Positions 40,994 to 49,732 of a stretch of DNA of 64,000 bases are shown here, piece after piece (position 1 is the stretch's first letter; every line of letters begins with the position of its first letter). Source of the stretch: Amycolatopsis sp. (GTDB taxonomy: Bacteria > Actinomycetota > Actinomycetes > Mycobacteriales > Pseudonocardiaceae); assembly GCF_025464955.1 (NCBI RefSeq), contig NZ_JAODNM010000130.1:17875-81874 (forward strand), given 5' to 3'. The translations under genes and the position numbers were made by a program. Below the pieces are notes generated by a model. The model was not told the origin of the DNA. It searched no databases and saw nothing but the letters and a program-made list of their open reading frames with translations.

Positions 40994-42285
40994 CCGCAGA
41001 TCCGATTACTCCGGTTCTCACCAAGCGCTGGCTGTCGCCCAAGTCGTGGACGCTGGCCAGTTACGAGCAGCTCGAGGGCTACACCGCGGCGCGCAAGGCG
41101 CTGAAGAGCACTCCTGAGCAGATCGTCCAGCTGATCAAGGACTCCGGCCTGCGCGGCCGCGGCGGCGCGGGCTTCCCGGCCGGGGTCAAGTGGTCGTTCA
41201 TGCCGCAGAACTTCGACAAGCCGCATTACCTGGTGATCAACGCCGACGAGGGCGAGCCGGGCACGTGCAAGGACATCCCGCTGATGATGGCGGACCCGCA
41301 CTCGCTCATCGAGGGCTGCATCATCGCCTCGTACGCGATGCGCTCGAACCATTGCTTCATCTACGTCCGCGGTGAGGCGCTGCACTGCATCCGCCGGCTC
41401 AATGCGGCGGTGCGCGAGGCGTACAACGCCGGATACCTCGGCATCGACATCCTCAAGTCCGGCTTCAACCTCGACATCACCGTGCACGCGGGCGCCGGGG
41501 CGTACATCTGCGGCGAAGAGACGGCACTGCTCGACTCGCTGGAGGGCCGTCGCGGCCAGCCGCGGCTCAAGCCGCCGTTCCCCGCGGCCGCCGGCCTCTA
41601 CGCGGCGCCGACCACGGTCAACAACGTCGAGACCATCGCGAGCGCGCCCTACATCGTCAACGCGGGCTCCGACTGGTTCCGCAAGATGGGCCGCGAGAAG
41701 TCGCCGGGCCCGAAGATCTACTCGATCTCCGGTCACGTCGAGCTCCCCGGCCAGTACGAGTGCCCGCTGGGCACGACGCTGCGCGAGCTGCTGGACATGG
41801 CGGGCGGCATGAAGGACGGCATCCCGCTGAAGTTCTGGACGCCGGGCGGGTCCTCGACGCCGATGTTCACCGTCGAACACCTCGACACCCCGCTGGACTT
41901 CGAAGGCGCGGCCGAGGCCGGGTCGATGCTCGGCACGACGGCCGTGCAGGTCTTCAACGAGACCGTCTCCGTGCCGTGGGCCGTGATGAAGTGGACCCAG
42001 TTCTACGAGCACGAGTCCTGCGGCAAGTGCACGCCGTGCCGTGAAGGCACCTACTGGCTCGCGAAGATCCTGGAGCGCATGGTCGACGGCCACGGCACCG
42101 AGGAGGACATCGACACCATGCTCGATGTCTGCGACAACATCTTCGGCCGCTCGTTCTGCGCGCTGGGCGACGGCGCGGTGTCGCCGATCGTCAGCGGGAT
42201 CAAGTACTTCCGGGACGAGTTCCTGGCGTTGTGTGACACCAACAAGAACAAGACTGAGACTGAGCTTGTAGGAGCACCGGCATGA
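40990..42285 (+). CDS. nuoF: NADH-quinone oxidoreductase subunit F
   Basis: A 431-residue flavoprotein that oxidises NADH with FMN. NADH/FMN site: LRGRGGAGFPAGVKW (about 52-66) and NADEGEPGTCKD (about 82-93); the [4Fe-4S] cluster N3 ligands are C344, C347 and C350 (CGKCTPC) and C390 (RSFCALGDGA). Normal length and coupled to both neighbours. Confidence 0.96.
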   Translation: MTADPITPVLTKRWLSPKSWTLASYEQLEGYTAARKALKSTPEQIVQLIKDSGLRGRGGAGFPAGVKWSFMPQNFDKPHYLVINADEGEPGTCKDIPLMMADPHSLIEGCIIASYAMRSNHCFIYVRGEALHCIRRLNAAVREAYNAGYLGIDILKSGFNLDITVHAGAGAYICGEETALLDSLEGRRGQPRLKPPFPAAAGLYAAPTTVNNVETIASAPYIVNAGSDWFRKMGREKSPGPKIYSISGHVELPGQYECPLGTTLRELLDMAGGMKDGIPLKFWTPGGSSTPMFTVEHLDTPLDFEGAAEAGSMLGTTAVQVFNETVSVPWAVMKWTQFYEHESCGKCTPCREGTYWLAKILERMVDGHGTEEDIDTMLDVCDNIFGRSFCALGDGAVSPIVSGIKYFRDEFLALCDTNKNKTETELVGAPA

Positions 42286-44750
42286 CGATGGCTCCAGAAG
42301 AGACCAAAACCGAGACGCCGGTGCCCGAAGGCCACGTCAAACTGGTCATCGACGGTGAAGAAGTCATCGCCCCCAAGGGCGAGCTGCTGATCCGCACCGC
42401 CGAGCGCCTCGGCACGGTCATCCCGCGGTTCTGCGACCACCCGCTGCTCGACCCGGCGGGCGCCTGCCGCCAGTGCCTGGTCGAGGTCGAAATGGGCGGC
42501 CGTCCGATGCCGAAGCCGCAGGCCTCGTGCACGATGACGGTCGCCGACGGCATGGTCGTCAAAACGCAGCTCACCTCGGCCGTCGCGGACAAGGCGCAGG
42601 GCGGGGTGATGGAGCTGCTGCTCATCAACCACCCGCTGGACTGCCCGATCTGCGACAAGGGCGGCGAGTGCCCGCTGCAGAACCAGGCGCTCGCGCACGG
42701 GCGCACGGAGTCGCGGTTCGTCGACACCAAGCGCACCTTCGCGAAGCCGCTGCCGATCTCGTCGCAGGTCCTGCTGGACCGGGAACGCTGCGTGCTCTGC
42801 CAGCGCTGCACCCGGTTCTCCGCGCAGATCGCCGGCGACCCGTTCATCGAGCTCCTCGAGCGCGGCGCGCACCAGCAGATCGGCACCGCCGAGACCGCCG
42901 ATGTCCTAGGGATGGCGGGCCGGACGACAGAGTCTGATGCCTCCTCGGCGGAAATGCTTACCTCGTCGGGAGGTCAGCCGTTCCAGAGCTACTTCTCCGG
43001 CAACGTCATCCAGATCTGCCCGGTCGGCGCGCTGACCAGCGCCGCGTACCGGTTCCGCTCGCGGCCGTTCGACCTGGTGTCCTCGCCGAGCGTGTGTGAG
43101 CACTGCTCGTCGGGTTGCGCCGAGCGGACCGACTTCCGCCGCGGCAAGGTCACCCGCAAGCTCGCCGGTGACGACCCGCAGGTCAACGAAGAGTGGCTCT
43201 GCGACAAGGGCCGCTTCGCGTTCCGTTACGCGCAGGCCGGCGACCGCATCCGCCGCCCGCTCATCCGCAACGCCCAGGGCGAGCTCGAAGAGACCTCCTG
43301 GACCGAAGCGTTGCGCATTGCCGCCGATGGGCTCGCGAAGGCCCGCGACGGCAAGGGTGCCGCTGTGCTCCCCGGTGGCCGGCTGACCGTCGAGGACGCC
43401 TACGCGTACTCGAAGTTCGCCCGACTTGTGTTGCACACCAACGACATCGACTATCGCGCCCGGGCGCACTCCGCCGAGGAGCTCGCGTTCCTGCAGGCGC
43501 ACGTCGTCGGCCGGACCCCGGAGAACGGCGTCACGTTCGCCGCGATCGAAGCCGCGCCCACCGTGTTGTGCGTGGCTTTCGAGCCGGAAGAAGAAGCCCC
43601 GATCGTATTCCTGCGGCTGCGCAAGGCCGCCCGGACCAAGCGCACCAAGGTCGTCCACTTGGGACAGTGGACCACGCCTTCGGTGAGCAAGACGTTCGGC
43701 GAACTGCTGGCCTGCGTGCCCGGCGGCGAGCCCGCCGCGCTCGACGGGATCGCCCAGCACGCGCAGGACCTCGACGCCCAGCTCAACGCCGAAGGCGCGG
43801 TGATCCTGGTCGGCGAACGTGCCGCCGAGGTCCCGGGCCTGTTCTCGGCGCTGCAGCGGCTGTCCGAGCGCACCGGCGCCCGGATCGCCTGGATCCCGCG
43901 CCGGGCGGGCGAACGCGGCGCGGTCGAGGTCGGCGCACTGCCGGCAGCGCTGCCCGCCGAGGTTGGAAAGGCTTGGGGCGCAACGCTTCCGGCTGAGCCT
44001 GGACGCGACCTCAGCGGCATCCTCGCCGCCGCCGCGGCCGGTCAGCTCGACGGTCTGCTCGTCGGCGGGGTCGACCCGTACGACCTGCCCGACCCGGCCG
44101 CCGCACTGGACGCCTTCCGCGCTGCCGGGTTCGTCGTGAGCCTGGAGCTGCGGCCGAGCGCGGTCACCGAGTTCGCCGACGTCGTCCTGCCGATCGCGCC
44201 TTCGATCGAGAAGGCCGGTTCGTACCTCAACTGGGAGGGCAGGCACCGGCCCTTCGACGCCACGGTCGAAAACACCGGCGCGCTGTCCGACTGCCGAGTG
44301 CTCGACACGCTCGCCGTCGAGATGGACGTCGACCTGTTCACCCAGACCCCGGCTGCCTCGGCCGCCGACTTCGCGAAGCTTCAAAGCTCCCTCAGGGCCA
44401 CTCCCGTGGCGTTCAATGTGGCCCCGAGGGAACGCCCCGCACTGGGTGACGGGCAGGCGGTGCTCGCGACCTGGCGGCAGCTGATCGACAAGGGATCGCT
44501 GCAGGTCGACGAGCCGCATCTGGCCGGCACGGCCAGGCCGGTGGTCGCCAGGCTGTCCGCCGCGACGGCCAACGGCTTCGGAGTCGTCAAGGTGTCGACG
44601 GACCGCGGTTCGATCACCCTGCCGGTGGAGGTCTCGGACCTGCCGGACGGCGTGGTCTGGCTGCCCGCGAACTCGGCAGGCTCCCAGGTCCGCGCGTCGC
44701 TCGGCGCCGGACACGGTGCGGTCGTCGCCATCACCGGAGGTGAGTTGTGA
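42282..44750 (+). CDS. nuoG: NADH-quinone oxidoreductase subunit G
   Basis: An 822-residue iron-sulfur subunit. N-terminal ferredoxin-like domain: CRQCLVEV and CTMTV (2Fe-2S), DCPICDKGGECPLQ (His/Cys 4Fe-4S region), CVLCQRCTRF, then CEHCSSGC (N7-type) and a molybdopterin-oxidoreductase-fold C-terminal part without molybdopterin. Two oddities: residues about 206-232 (GMAGRTTESDASSAEML) use unusual codons (CTA, ACA, TCT, CTT), and residues 701-719 (QSSLRATPVAFNVAPRERP) are encoded by a family A repeat. ATG at 42282, with ATG 42288 an alternative. Confidence 0.95.
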   Translation: MTMAPEETKTETPVPEGHVKLVIDGEEVIAPKGELLIRTAERLGTVIPRFCDHPLLDPAGACRQCLVEVEMGGRPMPKPQASCTMTVADGMVVKTQLTSAVADKAQGGVMELLLINHPLDCPICDKGGECPLQNQALAHGRTESRFVDTKRTFAKPLPISSQVLLDRERCVLCQRCTRFSAQIAGDPFIELLERGAHQQIGTAETADVLGMAGRTTESDASSAEMLTSSGGQPFQSYFSGNVIQICPVGALTSAAYRFRSRPFDLVSSPSVCEHCSSGCAERTDFRRGKVTRKLAGDDPQVNEEWLCDKGRFAFRYAQAGDRIRRPLIRNAQGELEETSWTEALRIAADGLAKARDGKGAAVLPGGRLTVEDAYAYSKFARLVLHTNDIDYRARAHSAEELAFLQAHVVGRTPENGVTFAAIEAAPTVLCVAFEPEEEAPIVFLRLRKAARTKRTKVVHLGQWTTPSVSKTFGELLACVPGGEPAALDGIAQHAQDLDAQLNAEGAVILVGERAAEVPGLFSALQRLSERTGARIAWIPRRAGERGAVEVGALPAALPAEVGKAWGATLPAEPGRDLSGILAAAAAGQLDGLLVGGVDPYDLPDPAAALDAFRAAGFVVSLELRPSAVTEFADVVLPIAPSIEKAGSYLNWEGRHRPFDATVENTGALSDCRVLDTLAVEMDVDLFTQTPAASAADFAKLQSSLRATPVAFNVAPRERPALGDGQAVLATWRQLIDKGSLQVDEPHLAGTARPVVARLSAATANGFGVVKVSTDRGSITLPVEVSDLPDGVVWLPANSAGSQVRASLGAGHGAVVAITGGEL
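44389..44430 (+). repeat. Family A element inside the nuoG coding sequence (copy A3)
   Basis: GCTCCCTCAGGGCCACTCCC with GTGGC and TGTGGCCCCGAGGGA, lying in frame within nuoG. Relative to the intergenic copies it has lost 9 net bases of the second arm, so the frame is kept. The left flank AAAGCTCCCTCAGGGCCAC matches the copy at 15891 exactly, and the right flank GGCCCCGAGGGAACGCCCC is the exact complement of the left end of the copy at 512. Confidence 0.85.
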
Positions 44751-46120
44751 CGCAGTTCTTCGCGCAGGTCCCGGATCACCTGACCCGGGCCCAGCTCCTT
44801 GCGCAGGACCCGTGGTGGCTGGTCCTGATCAAGGCCGTGGTCATCCTGCTGATCGGCCCGATCCTGACGATCCTGCTGATCGTCTGGGAGCGCAAGGCCG
44901 TCGGCCGGATGCAGAACCGGCCCGGTCCGAACCGGGTGGGCCCCAACGGTTACCTGCAGTCCCTCGCCGACGCGATCAAGCTGCCGTTCAAAGAGCAGAT
45001 CATCCCGGACACCGCCGACCGCAAGGTGTACTTCCTCGCGCCGATCCTGGCCGCGGTCCCCGCGCTGATCGCGCTGGCGGCGATCCCGTTCGGCCCCGAG
45101 GTGTCGATCTTCGGCCACCGCACGGTGCTGCAGCTGGTCGACCTCCCGGTCGGCGTGCTGGTGATCCTGGCCTGTTCCGCGATCGGGGTGTACGGCATCG
45201 TGCTCGCCGGCTGGTCGTCCGGCTCGCCGTACCCGCTGCTCGGTGGTCTCCGCTCGGCCGCGCAGGTGATCTCATACGAGATCGCGATGGGCCTCTCGCT
45301 CGTCGCCGTAGTCCTCTACGCCGGCTCGCTGTCCACCGGCGACATCGTCCTCGCCCAACAGGGCGGTTGGTACTTCTACCAGCTCATCCCGAGTTTCGTG
45401 ATCTACCTGATCTCCATGGTCGGCGAGACCAACCGCGCGCCCTTCGACCTCCCCGAGGCCGAGTCGGAGCTGGTCGGTGGTTTCCACACCGAGTACAGCT
45501 CGATGAAGTTCGCGATGTTCTTCCTCGCCGAGTACGTCAACATGGTGATCGTCTCGTCGTTCTGCGTCACGCTGTTCCTCGGCGGCTGGATGTTCCCGTT
45601 CGTGGGCGCGGATTCCGCGCTGAACCACGGCTGGTGGCCGATCCTCTGGTTCCTGGCGAAACTCTTCGTGCTGCTGTTCGGGTTCATCTGGCTCCGCGGC
45701 ACGCTGCCGCGGCTGCGGTACGACCAGTTCATGCGGCTCGGGTGGAAGGTCCTCGTCCCGGTCAACCTGCTGTGGATCGTGGTGGTGGTCGCGGTCAAGG
45801 CGATCAAGAACAACGGCGGCCTGTCCACCGGGCAGATCCTCATCGGCGGCGGTGTGATCATCGTGTTCGCCTTCCTGCTGGCGATGCTGCTGCCGGACAA
45901 GAAGGTCATCGACGAGGACTACGTGCCGATCACCGGTGGCGGGTTCCCGTTGCCGCCGCTCGATTTGAAGGTCCCCGAGACCACGCCGCGGCAGAAGGCG
46001 CTGGCCAAGGCGCAGGCGAGGGCGAAGCGCAAGCCCGCGGTGGTCACCGCCGGCGGCGGGGCGACCGAAGCCGGCGAAGCGAACGCAGTTCAGGAAGGGG
46101 CACAAGATGGGGATATTTGA
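44747..46120 (+). CDS. nuoH: NADH-quinone oxidoreductase subunit H
   Basis: A 457-residue membrane subunit next to the quinone chamber, eight or more helices. ERKAVGRMQNRPGPNRVGP (about 46-64) and GETNRAPFDLPEAESELVGG (about 225-244) are strictly conserved. The C-terminal 60 residues, rich in Lys/Ala (KALAKAQARAKRKPAVV), extend beyond the bacterial norm, as in other actinobacteria. GTG start overlaps nuoG; the end overlaps nuoI by 14 bases. Confidence 0.95.
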   Translation: MTQFFAQVPDHLTRAQLLAQDPWWLVLIKAVVILLIGPILTILLIVWERKAVGRMQNRPGPNRVGPNGYLQSLADAIKLPFKEQIIPDTADRKVYFLAPILAAVPALIALAAIPFGPEVSIFGHRTVLQLVDLPVGVLVILACSAIGVYGIVLAGWSSGSPYPLLGGLRSAAQVISYEIAMGLSLVAVVLYAGSLSTGDIVLAQQGGWYFYQLIPSFVIYLISMVGETNRAPFDLPEAESELVGGFHTEYSSMKFAMFFLAEYVNMVIVSSFCVTLFLGGWMFPFVGADSALNHGWWPILWFLAKLFVLLFGFIWLRGTLPRLRYDQFMRLGWKVLVPVNLLWIVVVVAVKAIKNNGGLSTGQILIGGGVIIVFAFLLAMLLPDKKVIDEDYVPITGGGFPLPPLDLKVPETTPRQKALAKAQARAKRKPAVVTAGGGATEAGEANAVQEGAQDGDI

Positions 46121-46646
46121 TCCCATCAAGGGCTTCGGAGTCACCTTCTCGACGATGTTCAAGAAGGTGGCCACGGAGGAGTACCCGGAGGCCGGTGCGC
46201 CCGCCGCGCCGCGCTACCACGGGCGCCACCAGCTCAACCGGCATCCGGACGGGCTGGAGAAGTGCGTCGGGTGCGAGCTGTGTGCCTGGGCGTGCCCGGC
46301 CGACGCGATCTTCGTCGAAGGCGGCGACAACACCGAGGAAGCCCGGTTCTCGCCGGGCGAACGGTACGGCGCCGACTACCAGATCAACTACCTGCGCTGC
46401 ATCGGCTGCGGGCTGTGTGTCGAGGCCTGCCCGACCCGGTCTCTGACGATGATCAACTTCTACGAACTCGCCGACGACGACCGTCAGCGCCTGATCTTCA
46501 CGAAGGAGGACCTGCTCGCTCCACTCCTTTCCGGGATGGAGCAGCCGCCGCACCCGATGCGGCTAGGCGATAACGAGCAGGACTACTACGTGAACGGGCC
46601 GCAGCTGGAGCTTGCGCGTCAGCAGCAGCAGGAGGCGGGCAAGTGA
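46107..46646 (+). CDS. nuoI: NADH-quinone oxidoreductase subunit I
   Basis: A 179-residue ferredoxin-like subunit with two [4Fe-4S] clusters (N6a, N6b): C53, C56, C59, C63 in CVGCELCAWACP and C98, C101, C104, C108 in CIGCGLCVEACP. It passes electrons to NuoB. The ATG lies inside the end of nuoH. Confidence 0.95.
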   Translation: MGIFDPIKGFGVTFSTMFKKVATEEYPEAGAPAAPRYHGRHQLNRHPDGLEKCVGCELCAWACPADAIFVEGGDNTEEARFSPGERYGADYQINYLRCIGCGLCVEACPTRSLTMINFYELADDDRQRLIFTKEDLLAPLLSGMEQPPHPMRLGDNEQDYYVNGPQLELARQQQQEAGK

Positions 46647-47527
46647 TCTCCTTGACTTCCACCATGTTGCTCGCGCAGGACGCCGGCGCGGGTTCGGTCG
46701 GCACCGGCGAGGCCATCGCGTTCTGGATCCTCGGCCCGATCTGCGTGCTCGGCGCCCTGGGCATGATCTTCTCCCGCGGCGCGGTGCACTCGGCGCTGTG
46801 GCTGGTGCTGACCATGCTGTCGCTGGGCGCGCTGTACATGATGCAGCAGGCGCCGTTCCTCGGGTTCACGCAGATCATCGTCTACACCGGCGCGATCATG
46901 ATGCTGTTCCTGTTCGTGCTGATGCTCGTCGGCCGGGAGAGTTCCGACTCGGTCGTCGAAGTGCTGCGCGGCCAGCGGCTGATGGCCACGTTGCTCGGCA
47001 TCGGGCTGGCCGGCCTGATCGCCGGCGGCCTGACCCGCGCGTTGACCAGCGTCACCCCGGCCGCCGAGCTGGACCCGGCGACCCCGCAGGGCGGTGGCGC
47101 CGGCGGCCTCGGGCGGCTGATCTTCACCGACTACCTGTTCCCGTTCGAGCTGACCTCGGCGCTGCTCATCACCGCCGCGCTCGGCGCGATGGTGCTGGCC
47201 TTCAGCGACCGGCATGCCAAGGGCGGCAAGCGGACCCAGAAGGAGCTCGTCGAGGCGCGGTTCCGCGGCGAGTACGAGCGGCCTTCACCGCTGCCCGGTC
47301 CCGGTGTCTTCGCCACCGCGAACTCGGTCGCCACCCCGGCGCTCCTGCCGGACGGTTCGGTGGCCCCGGAGTCGCTTTCGGCGCTCATCGAGTCGACGTC
47401 GGCCGCCCGGCTCGAAGCTGAGCGCAAGCGGGTCGCCGACCAGGGCGAGCACCCGGACGCCCGCGCGCTCGTCGGCGGACCGGCCGTGAAGCCTGCGGAA
47501 GACACCGGAGAGGACGAAGAGAAGTGA
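46643..47527 (+). CDS. nuoJ: NADH-quinone oxidoreductase subunit J
   Basis: A 294-residue membrane subunit with five helices in the first 200 residues, including LGFTQIIVYTGAIMMLFLFV (about 73-92), which contains the pi-bulge helix. The C-terminal 90 residues (from RPSPLPGPGVFATANSV) are a soluble extension found in actinobacterial NuoJ. GTG start, coupled to nuoI and nuoK. Confidence 0.93.
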   Translation: MISLTSTMLLAQDAGAGSVGTGEAIAFWILGPICVLGALGMIFSRGAVHSALWLVLTMLSLGALYMMQQAPFLGFTQIIVYTGAIMMLFLFVLMLVGRESSDSVVEVLRGQRLMATLLGIGLAGLIAGGLTRALTSVTPAAELDPATPQGGGAGGLGRLIFTDYLFPFELTSALLITAALGAMVLAFSDRHAKGGKRTQKELVEARFRGEYERPSPLPGPGVFATANSVATPALLPDGSVAPESLSALIESTSAARLEAERKRVADQGEHPDARALVGGPAVKPAEDTGEDEEK

Positions 47528-47823
47528 CTCCCACCTACTACCTCCTCTTGTCGGCGCTGCTGTTCTGTATCGGAGCCGTCGGAGTACTGGTGCGGCGCAA
47601 CGCGATCGTCGTGTTCATGTGCATCGAGCTGATGCTCAACGCGGTCAACCTCACGCTGGTCACGTTCGCCAGGATCAACGGCGGGCTCGACGGCCAGGTG
47701 ATGGCGTTCTTCGTGATGGTCGTGGCCGCCGCCGAGGTCGTTGTCGGCCTGGCGATCATCATGTCGATCTTCCGCACCCGGCGCTCGGCCTCGGTCGACG
47801 ACACCAACCTGCTGAAGTACTAG
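47524..47823 (+). CDS. nuoK: NADH-quinone oxidoreductase subunit K
   Basis: A 99-residue three-helix membrane subunit. VFMCIELMLNAVNL (about 36-49) carries the conserved proton-path glutamate, and VMVVAAAEVVVGLAI (about 63-77) the second. GTG start overlapping nuoJ. Confidence 0.95.
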   Translation: MTPTYYLLLSALLFCIGAVGVLVRRNAIVVFMCIELMLNAVNLTLVTFARINGGLDGQVMAFFVMVVAAAEVVVGLAIIMSIFRTRRSASVDDTNLLKY

Positions 47824-47833
47824 GGGTTCAAGA

Positions 47834-49732
47834 GTGACCGCATCATCGTGGCTGTTGGTGGCTTTTCCCGCCCTCGGCGCACTTGTCCTGCTCCTGGGCG
47901 GCAAGCGCACGAACTCGTGGGGCCACCTGCTCGGCGTCGCCACCGTCGCACTGTCCTTTGTCTACGCCGTAGTCCTCTTCTTCGCGGCGGATGGCAAGGC
48001 CACTGTGGACACGAAGCTGTTCTCGTGGATCCCGGTGGGCGCCCTCCAGGTCGACTTCGGACTGCGGGTGGACTCGCTGTCCCTGACGTTCATCCTGCTG
48101 ATCACCGGCGTGGGTCTGCTGATCCACTTCTACTCGATCGGCTACATGTCGGGGGACGTGGACCGGCGGAAGTTTTTCGCGTACCTCAACCTGTTCGTCG
48201 CCTCGATGCTGATCCTGGTGCTGGGCAACAGCTTCCTCACGCTGTATCTCGGCTGGGAAGGTGTCGGCCTGGCGTCCTACCTGCTGATTGGCTTCTACCA
48301 GGACCGCCCTTCGGCTGCCACGGCGGCGAAGAAGGCCTTCCTGATGAACCGGGTCGGTGACATCGGCCTCGCCATCGCGATCTTCCTGATGTACAAGTAC
48401 ATCGGCAGCACCGGTTATTCCCAGGTGTTCGCCGGGATTTCGCACGTGCCGCCTGGCGCGATCACCGCGATCGCCCTGATGCTGCTCCTCGGTGCCTGCG
48501 GTAAGTCCGGCCAGTTCCCCTTGCAGGGCTGGCTTCCCGACGCGATGGAGGGCCCGACCCCGGTCTCGGCCCTGATCCACGCGGCGACGATGGTCACGGC
48601 CGGGGTCTACCTGGTGGCCCGCTCGAATCCGATCTTCGACCTGACCCCGGACGGCAGGCTGGTCGTCACCATCATCGGCGCGATCACGCTGCTGATCGGG
48701 TGCATCATCGGCTGCGCGTACGACGACATCAAGAAAGTCCTCGCGTACTCCACGGTCAGTCAGATCGGGTACATGATGCTGGCGGTCGGGCTCGGCCCGT
48801 TCGGTTACGCGCTGGGCATCATGCACCTGGTCGCGCACGGCTTCTTCAAGGCAGGCCTCTTCCTCGGCGCCGGTTCGGTCATGCACGCCATGAACGACGA
48901 AGTCGACATGCGGAAGTTCGGCGGGCTGTGGAAGAAGATGCCGATCACCTTCGTCACCTTCGGCCTCGGCTACCTCGCGCTGATCGGCATCCCGCCGTTT
49001 TCCGGGTTCTTCACCAAGGACGCGATCATCGAAGCCGCGTTCGGCCAGGAAGGCTGGCGCGGCTGGGTGTTCGGCCTCGCCGCGATGCTGGGCGCCGGGC
49101 TGACGGCGTTCTACATGACGCGACTGGTGCTGATGACCTTCTTCGGCAAGGAACGATGGAAGGACATCAAGAGTACTGACGGCCGGGACTTCCATCCCCA
49201 CGAGTCGCCCCGCTCGATGACTGTCCCGATGATCATCCTGGCGATCGGTTCGGTCGTCGCCGGCGCCTTCTTCAAGCTCGGCGACAGGTTCGCCGACTGG
49301 CTTTCCCCGACCGTCGGGAAGCTGCAAGCGGCCGAGCACAGCGTGCTTCCGTCCGGGCTGATCTCGATACTGACGATCGTGCTCTCGCTGCTCGGGGTCG
49401 GCGCCGCTTGGCTCTTCGTGGGCCGCAAGGACGTTCCGGTGACGCGTCCCGAGCGGGTATCGGTCTTCGTCCGGGCCGCGCGTAACGACCTCTACGGCAA
49501 CACGCTCAACGAGACACTGGTCGCCCGCCCGGGCACCTGGCTCTCGCGGGCACTGGTGTTCGTGGACAACCGGGGCGTGGACGGCGCCGTCAACGGCCTG
49601 TCCGCACTGCTCGGCGGTGCGTCCGGCCGGATGCGCCGGTTGCAGACCGGGTTCGTCCGCTCCTACGCGCTGTCCATGCTGGGCGGCACGTTCCTGATCG
49701 TGGCAGCACTCCTGCTGGTGAGGTTCTCATGA
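47834..49732 (+). CDS. nuoL: NADH-quinone oxidoreductase subunit L
   Basis: A 632-residue antiporter-like proton channel with about 16 helices and a long lateral helix at the C-terminus. Conserved patterns: FLTLYLGWEGVGLASYLLIG (about 134-153) with the key glutamate, GKSGQFPLQGWLPDAMEGPT (about 219-238) and LIHAATMVTAGVYLV. GTG start 10 bases after nuoK. Confidence 0.95.
   Translation: MTASSWLLVAFPALGALVLLLGGKRTNSWGHLLGVATVALSFVYAVVLFFAADGKATVDTKLFSWIPVGALQVDFGLRVDSLSLTFILLITGVGLLIHFYSIGYMSGDVDRRKFFAYLNLFVASMLILVLGNSFLTLYLGWEGVGLASYLLIGFYQDRPSAATAAKKAFLMNRVGDIGLAIAIFLMYKYIGSTGYSQVFAGISHVPPGAITAIALMLLLGACGKSGQFPLQGWLPDAMEGPTPVSALIHAATMVTAGVYLVARSNPIFDLTPDGRLVVTIIGAITLLIGCIIGCAYDDIKKVLAYSTVSQIGYMMLAVGLGPFGYALGIMHLVAHGFFKAGLFLGAGSVMHAMNDEVDMRKFGGLWKKMPITFVTFGLGYLALIGIPPFSGFFTKDAIIEAAFGQEGWRGWVFGLAAMLGAGLTAFYMTRLVLMTFFGKERWKDIKSTDGRDFHPHESPRSMTVPMIILAIGSVVAGAFFKLGDRFADWLSPTVGKLQAAEHSVLPSGLISILTIVLSLLGVGAAWLFVGRKDVPVTRPERVSVFVRAARNDLYGNTLNETLVARPGTWLSRALVFVDNRGVDGAVNGLSALLGGASGRMRRLQTGFVRSYALSMLGGTFLIVAALLLVRFS

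Noticed and set aside
42906..44714. Minus-strand open frame of 602 codons opposite nuoG
   Set aside because: Shadow of nuoG in a high-GC genome; low-complexity composition and no recognisable domain.
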